A stretch of DNA of 64,000 nucleotides from Terriglobia bacterium (GTDB taxonomy: Bacteria > Acidobacteriota > UBA6911): the NCBI GenBank assembly GCA_020072565.1, contig JAIQGI010000003.1:62001-126000 (forward strand). Reading direction: 5' to 3'. This document shows, piece by piece, positions 38,388 to 47,182 of this stretch. Numbering within the stretch: the first letter of the stretch is position 1; the number at the start of each line of letters is the position of its first letter. Under the pieces are notes generated by a model that made no database searches, was not told the origin of the DNA, and was given only the letters and a program-made list of their open reading frames with translations. Both the position numbers and the translations under genes were made by a program.

Positions 38388-39525
38388 AGGTGACGACATT
38401 GATGACCACCAGCCCGATCAACACTGCTTTTGCGAATCGCGGATAGTCCCGTTTCCAGCCGTGCCAGAGCCCGGCGGACAGGATCATGAGCAGGATAAGC
38501 GCCAGGCTCAGGAGAAAGCAGGCGCCATACCCAGCCTCACGACCGAAAACGGAGGCTACGGGCGGCTGCCTCAGAACGCTGAAGATCAGCAACAGGTGAG
38601 CGCAATACACCAGCAGCGACTCCTGCCCCGCGAGGCGAATGGCGCCGGGAATCCAGCCCAGGCGCTTCTCCATGAAGTAAAACCCGGCGCAGAGAATCAG
38701 GACGCAGCCAAGACGGACCACGACATAAAGCGGGCTGGTTTTATAAAAGCCGACATTCCAGGCGCTGAAGAGCGGCAATTCTCGGGCCACCAGCGCGCCG
38801 GCGATCGCAGCCAAGGAAATAACAGAAGCGCGCAGCATGAAGCGCGGCTCCGACCGTTGTGCCACGGCGTCGAGGAACAAATGGGCCGCGCAACTCCCGG
38901 CCATCACAAAGCTGATCCATGGGAAAAGTGGGAACAGAGACGCTCCATGCGGGTTCAAAAACATCGCCAAAAAAAGGGGCACGCGGCTCGTGAAGTCCTG
39001 CGCCCAGATCCAGGGAGTGACCAGCGCTGCGCCGATTCCGACAGATGCGGCCGCCCAGACAAACAGCGCCTGCTTGCGCGTCAATAGAATAAGAACATCG
39101 ATCGTCAACAGGGATATGACGATGCACTGCAGAACATCCACCTGCAGGGCCACTTTCCAGAATGGCTGATCTCTGGGTACCAGGAACTTGCTGAGAGCGA
39201 AGTGGGGAAGATGCATGTAATACGCCACAAGCATGATGAAGCCCAGGCGGCGCATGTGCTTCCAGAAGACACGATCGAAGCCAAGCCAGCCCTGCCACCG
39301 CCGGCGAGCCTGCAGCACGAGTGAAAAACCGGAGGCAAACAAAAACGAGGGAGCCACGAGTCCATTCCCAAAGGAAAGCCAGAAAAAAAAGTCGCTCTTG
39401 CGTGCGGCCGGTGGCAGGTAGGCATTGGCCACGTGCGTCTCGACCATGACCACGAGCGCCAGGCCCCGCAGCAGGTCGACAAAGGCGTAACGTTGCCCGC
39501 CGGCAGATGCCATCTTTGTTTGCAT
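38374..39525 (-). CDS. DUF1624/HGSNAT-like membrane protein
   Basis: 383 residues, about ten transmembrane helices. It begins RYAFVDLLRGLALVVMVETHVANAYL, the opening motif of the heparan-alpha-glucosaminide N-acetyltransferase-like (DUF1624) family, with a conserved R-G and a His in the first helix region, then FLFASGFSLVL and a C-terminal LAGQESLLVYCAHLLLIF. Relatives probably acylate sugars across the membrane, but the substrate is unknown. The start at ATG 39525 has GCGAG upstream; ATGs at 39543 and 39588 are in frame too. Convergent with dsbD. Confidence 0.82.
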   Translation of the reverse strand: MQTKMASAGGQRYAFVDLLRGLALVVMVETHVANAYLPPAARKSDFFFWLSFGNGLVAPSFLFASGFSLVLQARRRWQGWLGFDRVFWKHMRRLGFIMLVAYYMHLPHFALSKFLVPRDQPFWKVALQVDVLQCIVISLLTIDVLILLTRKQALFVWAAASVGIGAALVTPWIWAQDFTSRVPLFLAMFLNPHGASLFPLFPWISFVMAGSCAAHLFLDAVAQRSEPRFMLRASVISLAAIAGALVARELPLFSAWNVGFYKTSPLYVVVRLGCVLILCAGFYFMEKRLGWIPGAIRLAGQESLLVYCAHLLLIFSVLRQPPVASVFGREAGYGACFLLSLALILLMILSAGLWHGWKRDYPRFAKAVLIGLVVINVVTFILR

Positions 39526-39677
39526 GGGAAACTCGCTGGTCATGGCAAAATCTTGATGCGGCGGACGCAACGCACGCCGGGAAACCACAAGATGATTCTC
39601 AGCGACCTCCGCGTTGAGCTTTCACCGCGAGACCATGCTATCATTGATGCCCTTGGCTCAAGAGAATGGAAACCACA

Positions 39678-40550
39678 ATGAAGGCGACAATTGCTCTGAT
39701 TCAGATGTCATGCGGCAATGATCCGGCGGCTAATCTGGGAAATGCCATGGAGCGCATTCGCCAGGCCGCCGGACGGGGCGCGCAAATCATCTGCCTGCCC
39801 GAGCTGTTCAAGACCTTGTACTTTTGCCAGGCTGAAGAGCACGCCAATTTCAGCCTGGCCGAGAAGGTCCCCGGTCCTACCACCGAGCGTCTCGGCGCTT
39901 TGGCACGCGAGTTCGAGGTCGTGCTGATTGTGCCGCTGTTCGAACGCCGCGCGCCCGGAGTGTACCACAACACGACGGCCATCATCGATGCCGACGGCAC
40001 TTACCTGGGCAAGTACCGCAAGATGCACGTGCCCGACGATCCACTCTACCACGAGAAATTCTATTTCACGCCTGGGGATCTGGGCTTCCAGGCATGGGAG
40101 ACGCGCTATGGCCGGATCGGCGTGCTGATCTGCTGGGATCAATGGTACCCGGAAGCTGCCCGTCTGACGGCGCTCCACGGCGCCCGCATCCTCTTCTACC
40201 CCACCGCCATCGGCTGGCATCCTGGCGAAAAAACTGAATACGGCGTAAGCCAGCATTCGGCATGGGAGACAATCCAGCGCAGCCACGCCATCGCCAACGG
40301 CGTGTATGTTGCGGCGGTCAACCGGGTAGGACATGAAGGCGACAGTCCGGGCGGCATCGAATTCTGGGGCGCCAGTTTCGCTTGTGACCCCGCAGGGACG
40401 GTCCTGGCAAGATGCCCGCATGACCGCGAAGAGACGGCGGTCATCTCCTGCGACCTGCAAAATGTCGATACCATGCGCACTCAATGGCCGTTTCTGCGCG
40501 ACCGCAGGCTGGATGCCTATCAGGACTTGACTCGCCGGTACCTGGATTGA
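39678..40550 (+). CDS. N-carbamoylputrescine amidase-like carbon-nitrogen hydrolase
   Basis: 290 residues of the nitrilase superfamily. The catalytic triad is visible: Glu in IICLPELFKTLYF, Lys in GKYRKMHVPDDP, and Cys in IGVLICWDQWYPEAARL. The sequence follows AguB (N-carbamoylputrescine to putrescine) through most of its length, including FYPTAIGWHP and QRSHAIANGVYVAAVNRVG. No agmatine deiminase is next to it. An in-frame ATG lies at 39666; the ATG at 39678 is chosen because GGA precedes it at normal distance. Confidence 0.9.
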   Translation: MKATIALIQMSCGNDPAANLGNAMERIRQAAGRGAQIICLPELFKTLYFCQAEEHANFSLAEKVPGPTTERLGALAREFEVVLIVPLFERRAPGVYHNTTAIIDADGTYLGKYRKMHVPDDPLYHEKFYFTPGDLGFQAWETRYGRIGVLICWDQWYPEAARLTALHGARILFYPTAIGWHPGEKTEYGVSQHSAWETIQRSHAIANGVYVAAVNRVGHEGDSPGGIEFWGASFACDPAGTVLARCPHDREETAVISCDLQNVDTMRTQWPFLRDRRLDAYQDLTRRYLD

Positions 40551-40646
40551 CCGATTTTGGATTTTAGATTTTGGAATTCAAATCAGGCAGGTAAAGATTG
40601 TAGATTGTTGATGCAAGTCCGGAATCCGCATTCCAAAATCCAAAGT
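40551..40646. repeat. inverted heptamer element (unit GATTTTG)
   Basis: Left arm 40554–40584: GATTTTG, GATTTTA, GATTTTG, GAATTCA. The centre holds a weaker run GATTGTA, GATTGTT, GATGCAA. Right arm 40620–40646: GGAATCC, GCATTCC, AAAATCC, the same unit reversed. It fills the gap between the amidohydrolase stop and the ligase start, beginning at the stop codon of the former. The same unit occurs at 55146–55213. Confidence 0.8.
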
Positions 40647-40658
40647 GAGATGGGTTTT

Positions 40659-42161
40659 ATGAGCAACGGTACTACCCTGTGGGAGGCTATCTCCAAGGAA
40701 AACCCGGACCGTGCCGCGTTAGTTGTACCCGGCGGGCCGGTCGTGAGCTATCGATCTTTACGCGAGCAAGTCGAACGGCTTGCGAGCTACCTTCAGCGTG
40801 CCGGAATTTCCCGCGGCGACCGTGTCGCACTGGTACTGCCGAACGGTGTCGAGGCCGTGGTTGCGTTCCTGGCGGCGGCGACGGCAGGCACAGCGGCACC
40901 GCTGAACCCCGGCTACAAGTTGGAGGAGTTCCGGTTCTACCTGTCCGATACCGGCGCCAAAGCTCTGATTGTGCCGCCAGGCGGAGCCGATCAGGCCCGG
41001 CAGGCTGCAGGTCCGGCGACCCTGCTCCTAGAATCCCGAATCGAGGCCGGGGGCTCGATTCAATTCGTTTCTTCAGCACACATGAGATCACAGGGAGAGC
41101 TCGATCCCTCCCCGGCTGAGGATGCAGCACTGGTTCTGCACACGAGCGGCACGACAAGCCGTCCCAAGCGTGTGCCGCTCAAGCACTCCAACCTCCTGGC
41201 ATCGGCGCGCAACATCGCTCGATTTTATGCGCTCACTCCCGCGGACGTTTCGATGTGCGTGATGCCTCTCTTCCACGTGCATGGGCTGGTCGGCTCTGTC
41301 CTGTCATCCTTGCTGGCCGGAGCCACTGTGGTGGTGCCTCCCGGATTCAATGCGCTCTCCTTCTGGTCCACGGTTCAGGCGCACCACGCAACCTGGTATT
41401 CCGCAGTTCCGGCAATCCAGCAGATGCTGCTGGCACGCACACGCGAGGGAATGCGCCCGGCGGGTGCCGAAGGGCTTCGTTTCATCCGGTCCTGCAGCTC
41501 CGCCCTGGCCCCGGCAACCATGGCCGAGCTCGAGCACCGTTTCAAGGTGCCGGTGCTCGAGGCGTACGGCATGACCGAGGCATCGCATCAGATCGCCACC
41601 AACCCGTTGCCGCCGGCAGAACGCAAACCCGGAACAGTCGGGCTCGGCAGCAATGTCGACATCGGGATCATGGATAATGCGGGGCGTTTACTCCCCTCTG
41701 GAGCGCAGGGTGAAGTGGTGATTCGCGGCGCAAACGTCATCACCGGATATGAGGACAACCCGGAGGCGAATGCGACTTCCTTTACCAGCGGCTGGTTCCG
41801 CACCGGTGACGAAGGGATTCTGGACAAGCAAGGTTATCTGAAGTTGGTCGGCCGCATCAAGGAACTCATCGTGCGCGGCGGCGAGAAAATCGCGCCGCTG
41901 GAGGTCGATCAGGTGCTCCAGCTGCATCCGGCTGTCGCCGAAGCCGCGACCTTTGGAGTGCCGCATCGGATCTACGGCGAGGAAGTCGCGGCTGCGGTGG
42001 AATTGCGCGCTCCCGCCACAGAGGAGGAACTGCTCGCCTTCTGTCGCGATCACCTGGCGGATTTCAAATGCCCCAAAAGGATCCACATCGTGGAGCGCAT
42101 CCCGCGTACGGCCACCGGCAAAATACAACGGAAGACCGTTGCGCAGAAGCTGGAGCCATGA
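40659..42161 (+). CDS. AMP-forming acyl-CoA ligase, oxalyl-CoA-synthetase-like
   Basis: 500 residues. It has the adenylate-forming motifs LVLHTSGTTSRPKRVPLKHSN (A3), VLEAYGMTEASHQIATNPLP (A5), GWFRTGDEGILDKQGYLKLVGR (A7–A8) and PRTATGKIQRK with the catalytic lysine (A10). The PLFHVHGLVGSVLSSLLAG and ATWYSAVPAIQQMLL blocks resemble Pcs60/AAE3 oxalate–CoA ligases most, but the substrate is not proven. The open frame reaches 40557 only because it runs through the repeat; the real start is the ATG at 40659 or 40650. It ends overlapping the next gene by four bases. Confidence 0.88.
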   Translation: MSNGTTLWEAISKENPDRAALVVPGGPVVSYRSLREQVERLASYLQRAGISRGDRVALVLPNGVEAVVAFLAAATAGTAAPLNPGYKLEEFRFYLSDTGAKALIVPPGGADQARQAAGPATLLLESRIEAGGSIQFVSSAHMRSQGELDPSPAEDAALVLHTSGTTSRPKRVPLKHSNLLASARNIARFYALTPADVSMCVMPLFHVHGLVGSVLSSLLAGATVVVPPGFNALSFWSTVQAHHATWYSAVPAIQQMLLARTREGMRPAGAEGLRFIRSCSSALAPATMAELEHRFKVPVLEAYGMTEASHQIATNPLPPAERKPGTVGLGSNVDIGIMDNAGRLLPSGAQGEVVIRGANVITGYEDNPEANATSFTSGWFRTGDEGILDKQGYLKLVGRIKELIVRGGEKIAPLEVDQVLQLHPAVAEAATFGVPHRIYGEEVAAAVELRAPATEEELLAFCRDHLADFKCPKRIHIVERIPRTATGKIQRKTVAQKLEP

Positions 42162-43126
42162 AGTTTGCGATTGTAGGTGCAGGAGCGATCGGAGCTTACG
42201 TCGGCGCCTGCCTTTCATCCGGCGGAGCAGAGGTCGCTCTCCTGGCACGCGGCCCCCATCTTGAGGCCATGCGCCAGCACGGAGTGCGGGTTCGGTTCCA
42301 ATCTGGGGAGTCGTTGACAGCCCATCCATTTGCCACCGACGAGCCTGCGGAAATCGGGCCGGTGGACGTGGTCTTCCTGGCGTTGAAAGCCCCCGGCCTC
42401 ATCGCGATAGCCCCACACCTGGCACCCATTTTGAGGGCCGAAACGCCGGTCGTGGCCGGACAAAACGGCATACCCTGGTGGTATTTCGAGAATTACGGCG
42501 GCCCCTTGGAAGGGACACATCTGGAAACAGTGGATCCTGGGGGGGGCTTGTCCTCCGCCATCCCGGCACGTCGTGTGATCGGTTGCGTGATTTATTGCTC
42601 GACGGCGATCGCCGAACCCGGCGTCATCAGACACATCCAGGGGAATCGCTTTGCGATCGGCGAGCTCGACGGCACCCGGAGCGAGCGCTGCAGGCAGATC
42701 GCCCAGGCATTTCACAACGGCGGGCTCAAATGCGCGGTGCGCAGCCGCATACGTCACGATGTCTGGGTGAAGCTGATCGGCAGCCTGGCCTTCAATCCCA
42801 TCAGCGCCCTGGCGCGCGCCGACATGGAGGAGATCCTCCAGGATCCGCGCACCTTCGCCCTGGCACGTGCCATCATGAAGGAAGGAGAGGCCGTGGCACA
42901 ATCCCTCGGCATGGAGCTTGATATCACGGCGGATCAGCGCCTGGAAGGCGCCGCCCGCGTGGGTCCGCACAAGACCAGCACGCTCCAGGACCTCGAAATG
43001 GGAAGGCCGCTCGAACTGGATGCCATCGTCGGCGCCGTGGCCGAATTGGCGGATAGGCTGGGCATTCCGGTCCCTCATACAAAGACCGTCTACGCTTGCG
43101 CGAAACTCCTGGAGAAGCGCCTGTGA
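42158..43126 (+). CDS. ketopantoate reductase-like dehydrogenase (ApbA/PanE family)
   Basis: 322 residues. The N-terminal Rossmann motif KFAIVGAGAIGAYVGACL binds NADPH, followed by KAPGLIAIAPHL, VVAGQNGIPWWYF, and the C-terminal domain with HDVWVKLIGSLAFNPISALARA and GPHKTSTLQDLEMGRPLELDAIVGAV, which carry the family's catalytic Lys and Glu. It may make pantoate for CoA, which would fit the CoA ligase, but other 2-keto acids are used by relatives. GGAG is six bases before the ATG, which overlaps the ligase stop (ATGA). Confidence 0.9.
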   Translation: MKFAIVGAGAIGAYVGACLSSGGAEVALLARGPHLEAMRQHGVRVRFQSGESLTAHPFATDEPAEIGPVDVVFLALKAPGLIAIAPHLAPILRAETPVVAGQNGIPWWYFENYGGPLEGTHLETVDPGGGLSSAIPARRVIGCVIYCSTAIAEPGVIRHIQGNRFAIGELDGTRSERCRQIAQAFHNGGLKCAVRSRIRHDVWVKLIGSLAFNPISALARADMEEILQDPRTFALARAIMKEGEAVAQSLGMELDITADQRLEGAARVGPHKTSTLQDLEMGRPLELDAIVGAVAELADRLGIPVPHTKTVYACAKLLEKRL

Positions 43127-44205
43127 TGAGGCAATCCCCTTTTCCGGTCGTCTTTCGAGAACGAGTGCCGCTGGCGCCTTACACCTCGTTAGGCATCGGG
43201 GGTCCGGCGCGTTACCTGGCAGAGGTCGAGACGGAGGCCCAGGTGATTGAATCCCTGGAATTCGGTGAGGCCCGCAAGCTGCCGGTTTTCATTCTTGGAG
43301 GGGGAAGCAACATCGTCGCCTCCGATGCCGGTTTCGACGGTCTTGTCGTCCGGATCGCCCTGCGCGGCATCAGGCACAAAAGTGGCGGCGTCTTTGTGGC
43401 GGCGGCCGGGGAGGAATGGGATCCCTTCGTGCGCCGTTGCGTGGAACATGGCCTGGTGGGAATCGAGTGTCTAAGCGGGATTCCGGGCACCGTAGGCGGC
43501 ACGCCGGTGCAGAACGTAGGCGCTTATGGCCAGGAAGTGGGAGAAGTGATCGTCGCAGTACGCGCCCTGGACCGCAATGCCCGGCACGTGGTGGAGCTGA
43601 ACAACAAAGCATGCGGCTTTGCGTACAGGACGAGCATCTTCAACACCGCATGCCGCGAGCGTTATGTCGTTCTTTCGGTTACGTACGCGTTGCGCGCAGG
43701 CGATAAACCCCGGGTCGCTTACCCCGACCTGATTCGATATTTCTCCGACCGGACGGATTCTCCCAGCCTGGCCGAGGTGCGGGAGGGAGTTCTGCACATC
43801 CGAGACCGCAAATCCATGGTCATCCGGCCTGGTGACCCTAACGCGAGGAGCGCCGGATCATTCTTTAAAAATCCGCTCGTGCCGGCGGACAAGGCGGCAC
43901 AAGCGGAAGAAGCCGCCAGGTGCCGCGGTTCCCTGAAAAGAGGCGAGATCATGCCCCAGTACCCGATGCCCGAAGGCATGGTGAAACTTTCCGCGGCCTG
44001 GCTCATCGAAAATGCAGGTTTCACCAAAGGGTACAGTCGCGGGCGCGTCGGTTTGTCGAGCAGGCACACACTCGCCTTGATCAACCGGGGCGGCGCCACC
44101 GCTCAGGAGCTCCTTGACCTGATGCGTGACGTCCAATCGGCCGTGCGCCACTTCTTCGGTGTCGAGCTCGTCCCTGAACCCGTCTTCGTCGGCTTCGACA
44201 AGTAA
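43126..44205 (+). CDS. murB: UDP-N-acetylenolpyruvoylglucosamine reductase
   Basis: 359 residues. MurB makes UDP-MurNAc for peptidoglycan with FAD and NADPH. Seen: LAPYTSLGIGGPARYLAEV, FILGGGSNIVASD, CLSGIPGTVGGTPVQNVGAYGQEVG (FAD binding), FAYRTSIF, and SAGSFFKNPLV with the catalytic Ser, and SAAWLIENAGF with the Glu region. The ATG at 43126 overlaps the TGA of the preceding gene by one base, so murB is the third gene of a tightly packed run. It is away from the usual division/cell wall cluster. Confidence 0.96.
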   Translation: MRQSPFPVVFRERVPLAPYTSLGIGGPARYLAEVETEAQVIESLEFGEARKLPVFILGGGSNIVASDAGFDGLVVRIALRGIRHKSGGVFVAAAGEEWDPFVRRCVEHGLVGIECLSGIPGTVGGTPVQNVGAYGQEVGEVIVAVRALDRNARHVVELNNKACGFAYRTSIFNTACRERYVVLSVTYALRAGDKPRVAYPDLIRYFSDRTDSPSLAEVREGVLHIRDRKSMVIRPGDPNARSAGSFFKNPLVPADKAAQAEEAARCRGSLKRGEIMPQYPMPEGMVKLSAAWLIENAGFTKGYSRGRVGLSSRHTLALINRGGATAQELLDLMRDVQSAVRHFFGVELVPEPVFVGFDK

Positions 44206-44278
44206 ACCAACTTTTTATGAACAATTCTTCCCGGCCTTACGTTTCTAAGAACGTCCATTCAGGACGGAGGTGTGACTT

Positions 44279-44671
44279 ATGAAAAAAGTGGGAATTTCGG
44301 TGCTTGCTGCTCTGTTTTTGTTCCTCATGACGGGGATGCTTCTTGCGCAGAATGCGGACCTCAGCGGAACCTGGGTCGGGGATACCTTAATCCCCAACTC
44401 GACCGACAAGGACTTCTTGACCGTGGTCTTGAAAAAAGACGGGGTCTCCTATTCCGGCACAATCACCGATTCGATGGGCATGGCGAATGGGGCTGCCCTG
44501 GAAAAGATCAAGTTCGAAAACGGCACCTTGAGCTTTCAATTTGCAATTTTCGACGGGCAGCAAAACCTCAGAGTCAGCGCCACCTTCAAGGTCAGTGGGG
44601 ATAAAATGACGGGCTCCTGGGAGACGGAGAGCGGAGACACCGGCTCCGTGACTCTGGAACGCAAGAAATAG
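44279..44671 (+). CDS. small secreted lipocalin-like protein, unknown
   Basis: 130 residues with a clear signal peptide (ISVLAALFLFLMTGMLLAQ). The mature domain begins ADLSGTWVGDT and alternates short beta strands (YSGTITDSM, LSFQFAIFDG, GDKMTGSWETESGDTGSVTLE). Such G-x-W and M-x-G-x-W patterns mark small beta-barrel proteins of the lipocalin-like type often found in Acidobacteria. GGAGG lies eight bases before the ATG. Function unknown; cutC follows. Confidence 0.8.
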   Translation: MKKVGISVLAALFLFLMTGMLLAQNADLSGTWVGDTLIPNSTDKDFLTVVLKKDGVSYSGTITDSMGMANGAALEKIKFENGTLSFQFAIFDGQQNLRVSATFKVSGDKMTGSWETESGDTGSVTLERKK

Positions 44672-44693
44672 AAATCCTCAGCGGGAGGTGATT

Positions 44694-45443
44694 GTGAAGA
44701 GGGTTCTGGAAGTCTGTGTCGAATCGGTCGAGGGCGCCATGGCGGCACAGGAAGGCGGCGCGGATCGCGTGGAGTTGTGCGCAAATCTCCTTGAGGGAGG
44801 CACCACTCCCAGTGCAGGGTCGATCCACCAGGCGCGGCGGAGTCTGCAGATCCGCGTGCAGGTCATGATCCGGCCGCGCGGCGGCGACTTCTGTTATTCG
44901 GCGACGGAGTTCGCAGTGATGAAGTTCGACATCGAAGCGGCCAAGGGGGCGGGCGCCGACGGCGTCGTGATCGGCATTCTCAAGGCGGATGGTTGCGTGG
45001 ACGAGGCCCGCACCCGCGAGCTGACTGCATCGGCAAGGCCCATGAGCGTTACCTTCCACCGCGCCTTCGACATGGCACGCGACCCTTATGAGGCCATGGA
45101 GACTCTGATCGCAATCGGTGTCGACCGCATCCTCACGTCGGGACAGGAAAGCAGCGTGCTGGAAGGACTCGATCTGATCTCCGATCTCGTGCGCAAGGCC
45201 GGCGACCGCATCATCATCATGCCCGGTGGAGGAATTACCGAACGGAACTTCAGAAAGATCGTCGAGCAGAGCGGCGCCAAGGAACTGCACATCGCCGCCC
45301 TGGCGGCCGTTGAGGGCCCAATGAAATATCGCAATACCAGGTGCTTTATGGGGGGCGAGCTGAGGCCACCCGAATTCGGCCTGCTCACGACCCATTCCGG
45401 ACGGGTCGGTACATTCGTACACGCCCTCCACAAAATGGAGTAG
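44694..45443 (+). CDS. cutC: CutC family TIM-barrel protein
   Basis: 249 residues: LEVCVESVEGAMAAQEGGAD, RVELCANLLEGGTTPSAG, QVMIRPRGGDFCYS, GADGVVIGILKADGCVD, VTFHRAFDMARDP, RILTSGQ and the final IMPGGGITERNF. This is the CutC barrel, historically linked to copper tolerance, but its biochemical role is unsettled. The GTG at 44694 has GGGAGG five bases upstream and is preferred over the GTG at 44688, which overlaps that site. The repeat element starts directly at its stop codon. Confidence 0.95.
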   Translation: MKRVLEVCVESVEGAMAAQEGGADRVELCANLLEGGTTPSAGSIHQARRSLQIRVQVMIRPRGGDFCYSATEFAVMKFDIEAAKGAGADGVVIGILKADGCVDEARTRELTASARPMSVTFHRAFDMARDPYEAMETLIAIGVDRILTSGQESSVLEGLDLISDLVRKAGDRIIIMPGGGITERNFRKIVEQSGAKELHIAALAAVEGPMKYRNTRCFMGGELRPPEFGLLTTHSGRVGTFVHALHKME

Positions 45444-45514
45444 CCGCCAAGACGCCAGAACGCAAGGACGCCAAAGACGCCCAATGTTCCTGGCGTCTTG
45501 GTGTCTTAGCAGTG
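45444..45514. repeat. inverted octamer element (unit GCCAAGAC)
   Basis: Left arm 45444–45481: GCCAAGAC, GCCAGAAC, GCAAGGAC, GCCAAAGAC, GCC. Right arm 45489–45514 is the reverse: CCTGGCGTCTTGG then TGTCTTAGCAGTG. Centre only about seven bases, so it would fold into a compact hairpin. It begins on the base after the cutC stop and could act as its terminator, but without a T-run. Confidence 0.75.
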
Positions 45515-45531
45515 TTCCTACTCAGGGGATC

Positions 45532-45568
45532 TTAGGAAACGGATGGGTTAGATGCTATGATATCCGTT
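45532..45568 (+). promoter_or_regulatory. possible lemA promoter with flanking dyad
   Basis: A perfect 7-bp inverted repeat AACGGAT (45538–45544) and ATCCGTT (45562–45568), 17 bases apart, encloses TATGAT (45556–45561), a fair -10. The -35 would be TTAGGA at 45532, a poor match. The arrangement suggests a repressor site over the promoter of the lemA–TPM cassette. Confidence 0.4.
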
Positions 45569-45595
45569 CAAATTCAATAAATCCAGGAGGCTGGA

Positions 45596-46198
45596 ATGAA
45601 AAAGGGCTGGCTTATATTGGTGGGGATCCTGGTGATCCTGGTAGTGATTCCCGGCTTTGCCGTGCAGGGTACTTATAACGACATCGTTGCCAAAGAGCAG
45701 GAAGTCAACCAGCAGTGGGCTCAGGTGGAAAACGTGTACCAGAGACGCGCCGATCTGATTCCCAACCTGGTAGCCACCGTAAAGGGCTACGCCGCCCACG
45801 AGAGTGAAGTCCTGGAAACGGTGACCGCTTCGCGCGCGCAGGTGGGTTCGGTCCGGATTTCCCAGGACATTCTCAAGAATCCGGCGGAGTTCCAGAAGTT
45901 CCAGCAGGCACAGGACAGTCTCGGCAGCGCGCTCACACGCTTGATGGTCGTGGTCGAAAAATACCCGGACTTGAAAGCCAATCAGAATTTCCTCGAGCTG
46001 CAAAGCCAGCTCGAAGGCAGCGAAAACCGCATCGCCCAGGAGCGGAGGAATTTCAACAGGGGCGCGCAGGATTACAACATCAGGATCAAGCAGTTTCCTG
46101 CCAATCTGGTGGCCGGCTTCTTCGGATTCAAGGAAAAGCAGTACTTTCAGAGCACGCCCGGAAGCGAGAAGGCTCCGGTCGTGAACTTTGGCAAGTAA
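45596..46198 (+). CDS. lemA: LemA family protein
   Basis: 200 residues: an N-terminal membrane anchor (GWLILVGILVILVVIPGFAV), then TYNDIVAKEQEVNQQWAQVENVYQRR, DLIPNLVATVKGYAAHE and the long helical bundle ending in NFNRGAQDYNIRIKQFP and GFKEKQYFQ. GGAGG precedes the ATG. LemA proteins are often encoded with TPM-domain proteins, as here; the pair is thought to act at the envelope, but the molecular function is not known. Confidence 0.95.
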   Translation: MKKGWLILVGILVILVVIPGFAVQGTYNDIVAKEQEVNQQWAQVENVYQRRADLIPNLVATVKGYAAHESEVLETVTASRAQVGSVRISQDILKNPAEFQKFQQAQDSLGSALTRLMVVVEKYPDLKANQNFLELQSQLEGSENRIAQERRNFNRGAQDYNIRIKQFPANLVAGFFGFKEKQYFQSTPGSEKAPVVNFGK

Positions 46199-47122
46199 TT
46201 GATACAAAAAAACATCCGGTGGTTTTTGCTTGGGATGGGCCTGATTTCCCTCTTTTTTCAGGCCTCGGGGGCGGTTGCGCTCGACATCCCCAAACTCCAG
46301 GCGCGGGTCACAGACTTGGCCGGTGTGCTCACACCAGATCAGGTGGCAAGTCTCGAAGAGAAGCTCAGGCAGTTTGAAGCGTCCGACTCCACGCAGATCG
46401 CGGTCCTGATCATCCCCAGTCTGGAAGGAGAGGCCCTTGAAGACTTTTCGGCGCGAGTTGCGACTGCCTGGAGACTCGGCCAGAAGGGCAGGGACAATGG
46501 CGCCCTGCTATTCATCGCCATGAAGGAACGCAGGATCCGCATAGAAGTGGGCTACGGCCTGGAGCCGAGCCTTACTGATGCACTCAGCAGGCGGATCATC
46601 GAGAATGAGATCCGCCCGAGCTTCAGAGAGGGTAACTTCTATCAGGGCGTAGACGCAGGTCTGGGCGCAATCATGCAATCGGTCCGGGGTGAGTACCGGG
46701 CTACGACACGATCTTCGAGCGAAAGCCGGCGCGGGCGCAGTTTCGGAAGCGGGTTTGAGTTCCTGGTTTTTCTTCTGGTTCCCCTGCTCTGGCTGCTCGG
46801 ATCCACCGGCAAATGGGGCGGCGGCATCCTGGGAGGAGGCGCGGGCCTGTACCTCATTTACGCGCTCTTCGGCGCAACCCTGATCCCGATGCTGATCGGG
46901 GGCGTGGTCGGCTCGCTTGCCGGCGTTTTCCTCGGAGCAGCCGTCAAGGCCGGGGCTCAGACGCCATCCAACAGACGTTGGGGAGGATTCGGCGGCCCCT
47001 TTTTCCCTGGTGGAGGAAGATTTGGCGGCGGCGGTTTCGGCGGGGGCGGCGGCTTCGGTGGAGGCGGTTTCTCCGGGGGCGGAGGGAGTTTCGGTGGAGG
47101 CGGTGCTTCCGGGAGCTGGTAG
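46199..47122 (+). CDS. TPM-domain (YgcG-type) membrane protein
   Basis: 307 residues. The TTG at 46199 directly follows the lemA stop, so the genes are coupled. Signal peptide (LLGMGLISLFFQASGAVAL), then a TPM domain: VTDLAGVLTPDQVASLEEKL, TQIAVLIIPSLEG, WRLGQKGRDNGALLFIAMKERRIRIEVGYGLE. Two hydrophobic segments follow (FEFLVFLLVPLLWLLGS; LIPMLIGGVVGSLAGVFLGA) and a Gly-rich tail. This is the standard partner of LemA. The Gly-rich tail is a family feature, not a cloning or repeat artefact. Confidence 0.93.
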   Translation: MIQKNIRWFLLGMGLISLFFQASGAVALDIPKLQARVTDLAGVLTPDQVASLEEKLRQFEASDSTQIAVLIIPSLEGEALEDFSARVATAWRLGQKGRDNGALLFIAMKERRIRIEVGYGLEPSLTDALSRRIIENEIRPSFREGNFYQGVDAGLGAIMQSVRGEYRATTRSSSESRRGRSFGSGFEFLVFLLVPLLWLLGSTGKWGGGILGGGAGLYLIYALFGATLIPMLIGGVVGSLAGVFLGAAVKAGAQTPSNRRWGGFGGPFFPGGGRFGGGGFGGGGGFGGGGFSGGGGSFGGGGASGSW

Positions 47123-47141
47123 TGTCAACAAAGCCATGAGG

Positions 47142-47168
47142 GATGAGTGGCGAGTCACGGGTTCAGAG
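47142..47168. repeat. single-arm heptamer repeat (unit GGCGAGT)
   Basis: GATGAGT, GGCGAGT, CACGGGT, then a weaker TCAGAGC, between the two TPM genes. GGCGAGT is the reverse complement of the unit in the element at 18841. No second arm is visible, so it may be half an element. Confidence 0.4.
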
Positions 47169-47182
47169 CGAGTCCAGAAGCT

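Noticed and set aside
46985-47122. Gly-rich repeat at the end of the first TPM gene as a tandem repeat element
   Set aside because: Gly-rich tails are normal for this protein family and the frame is intact.
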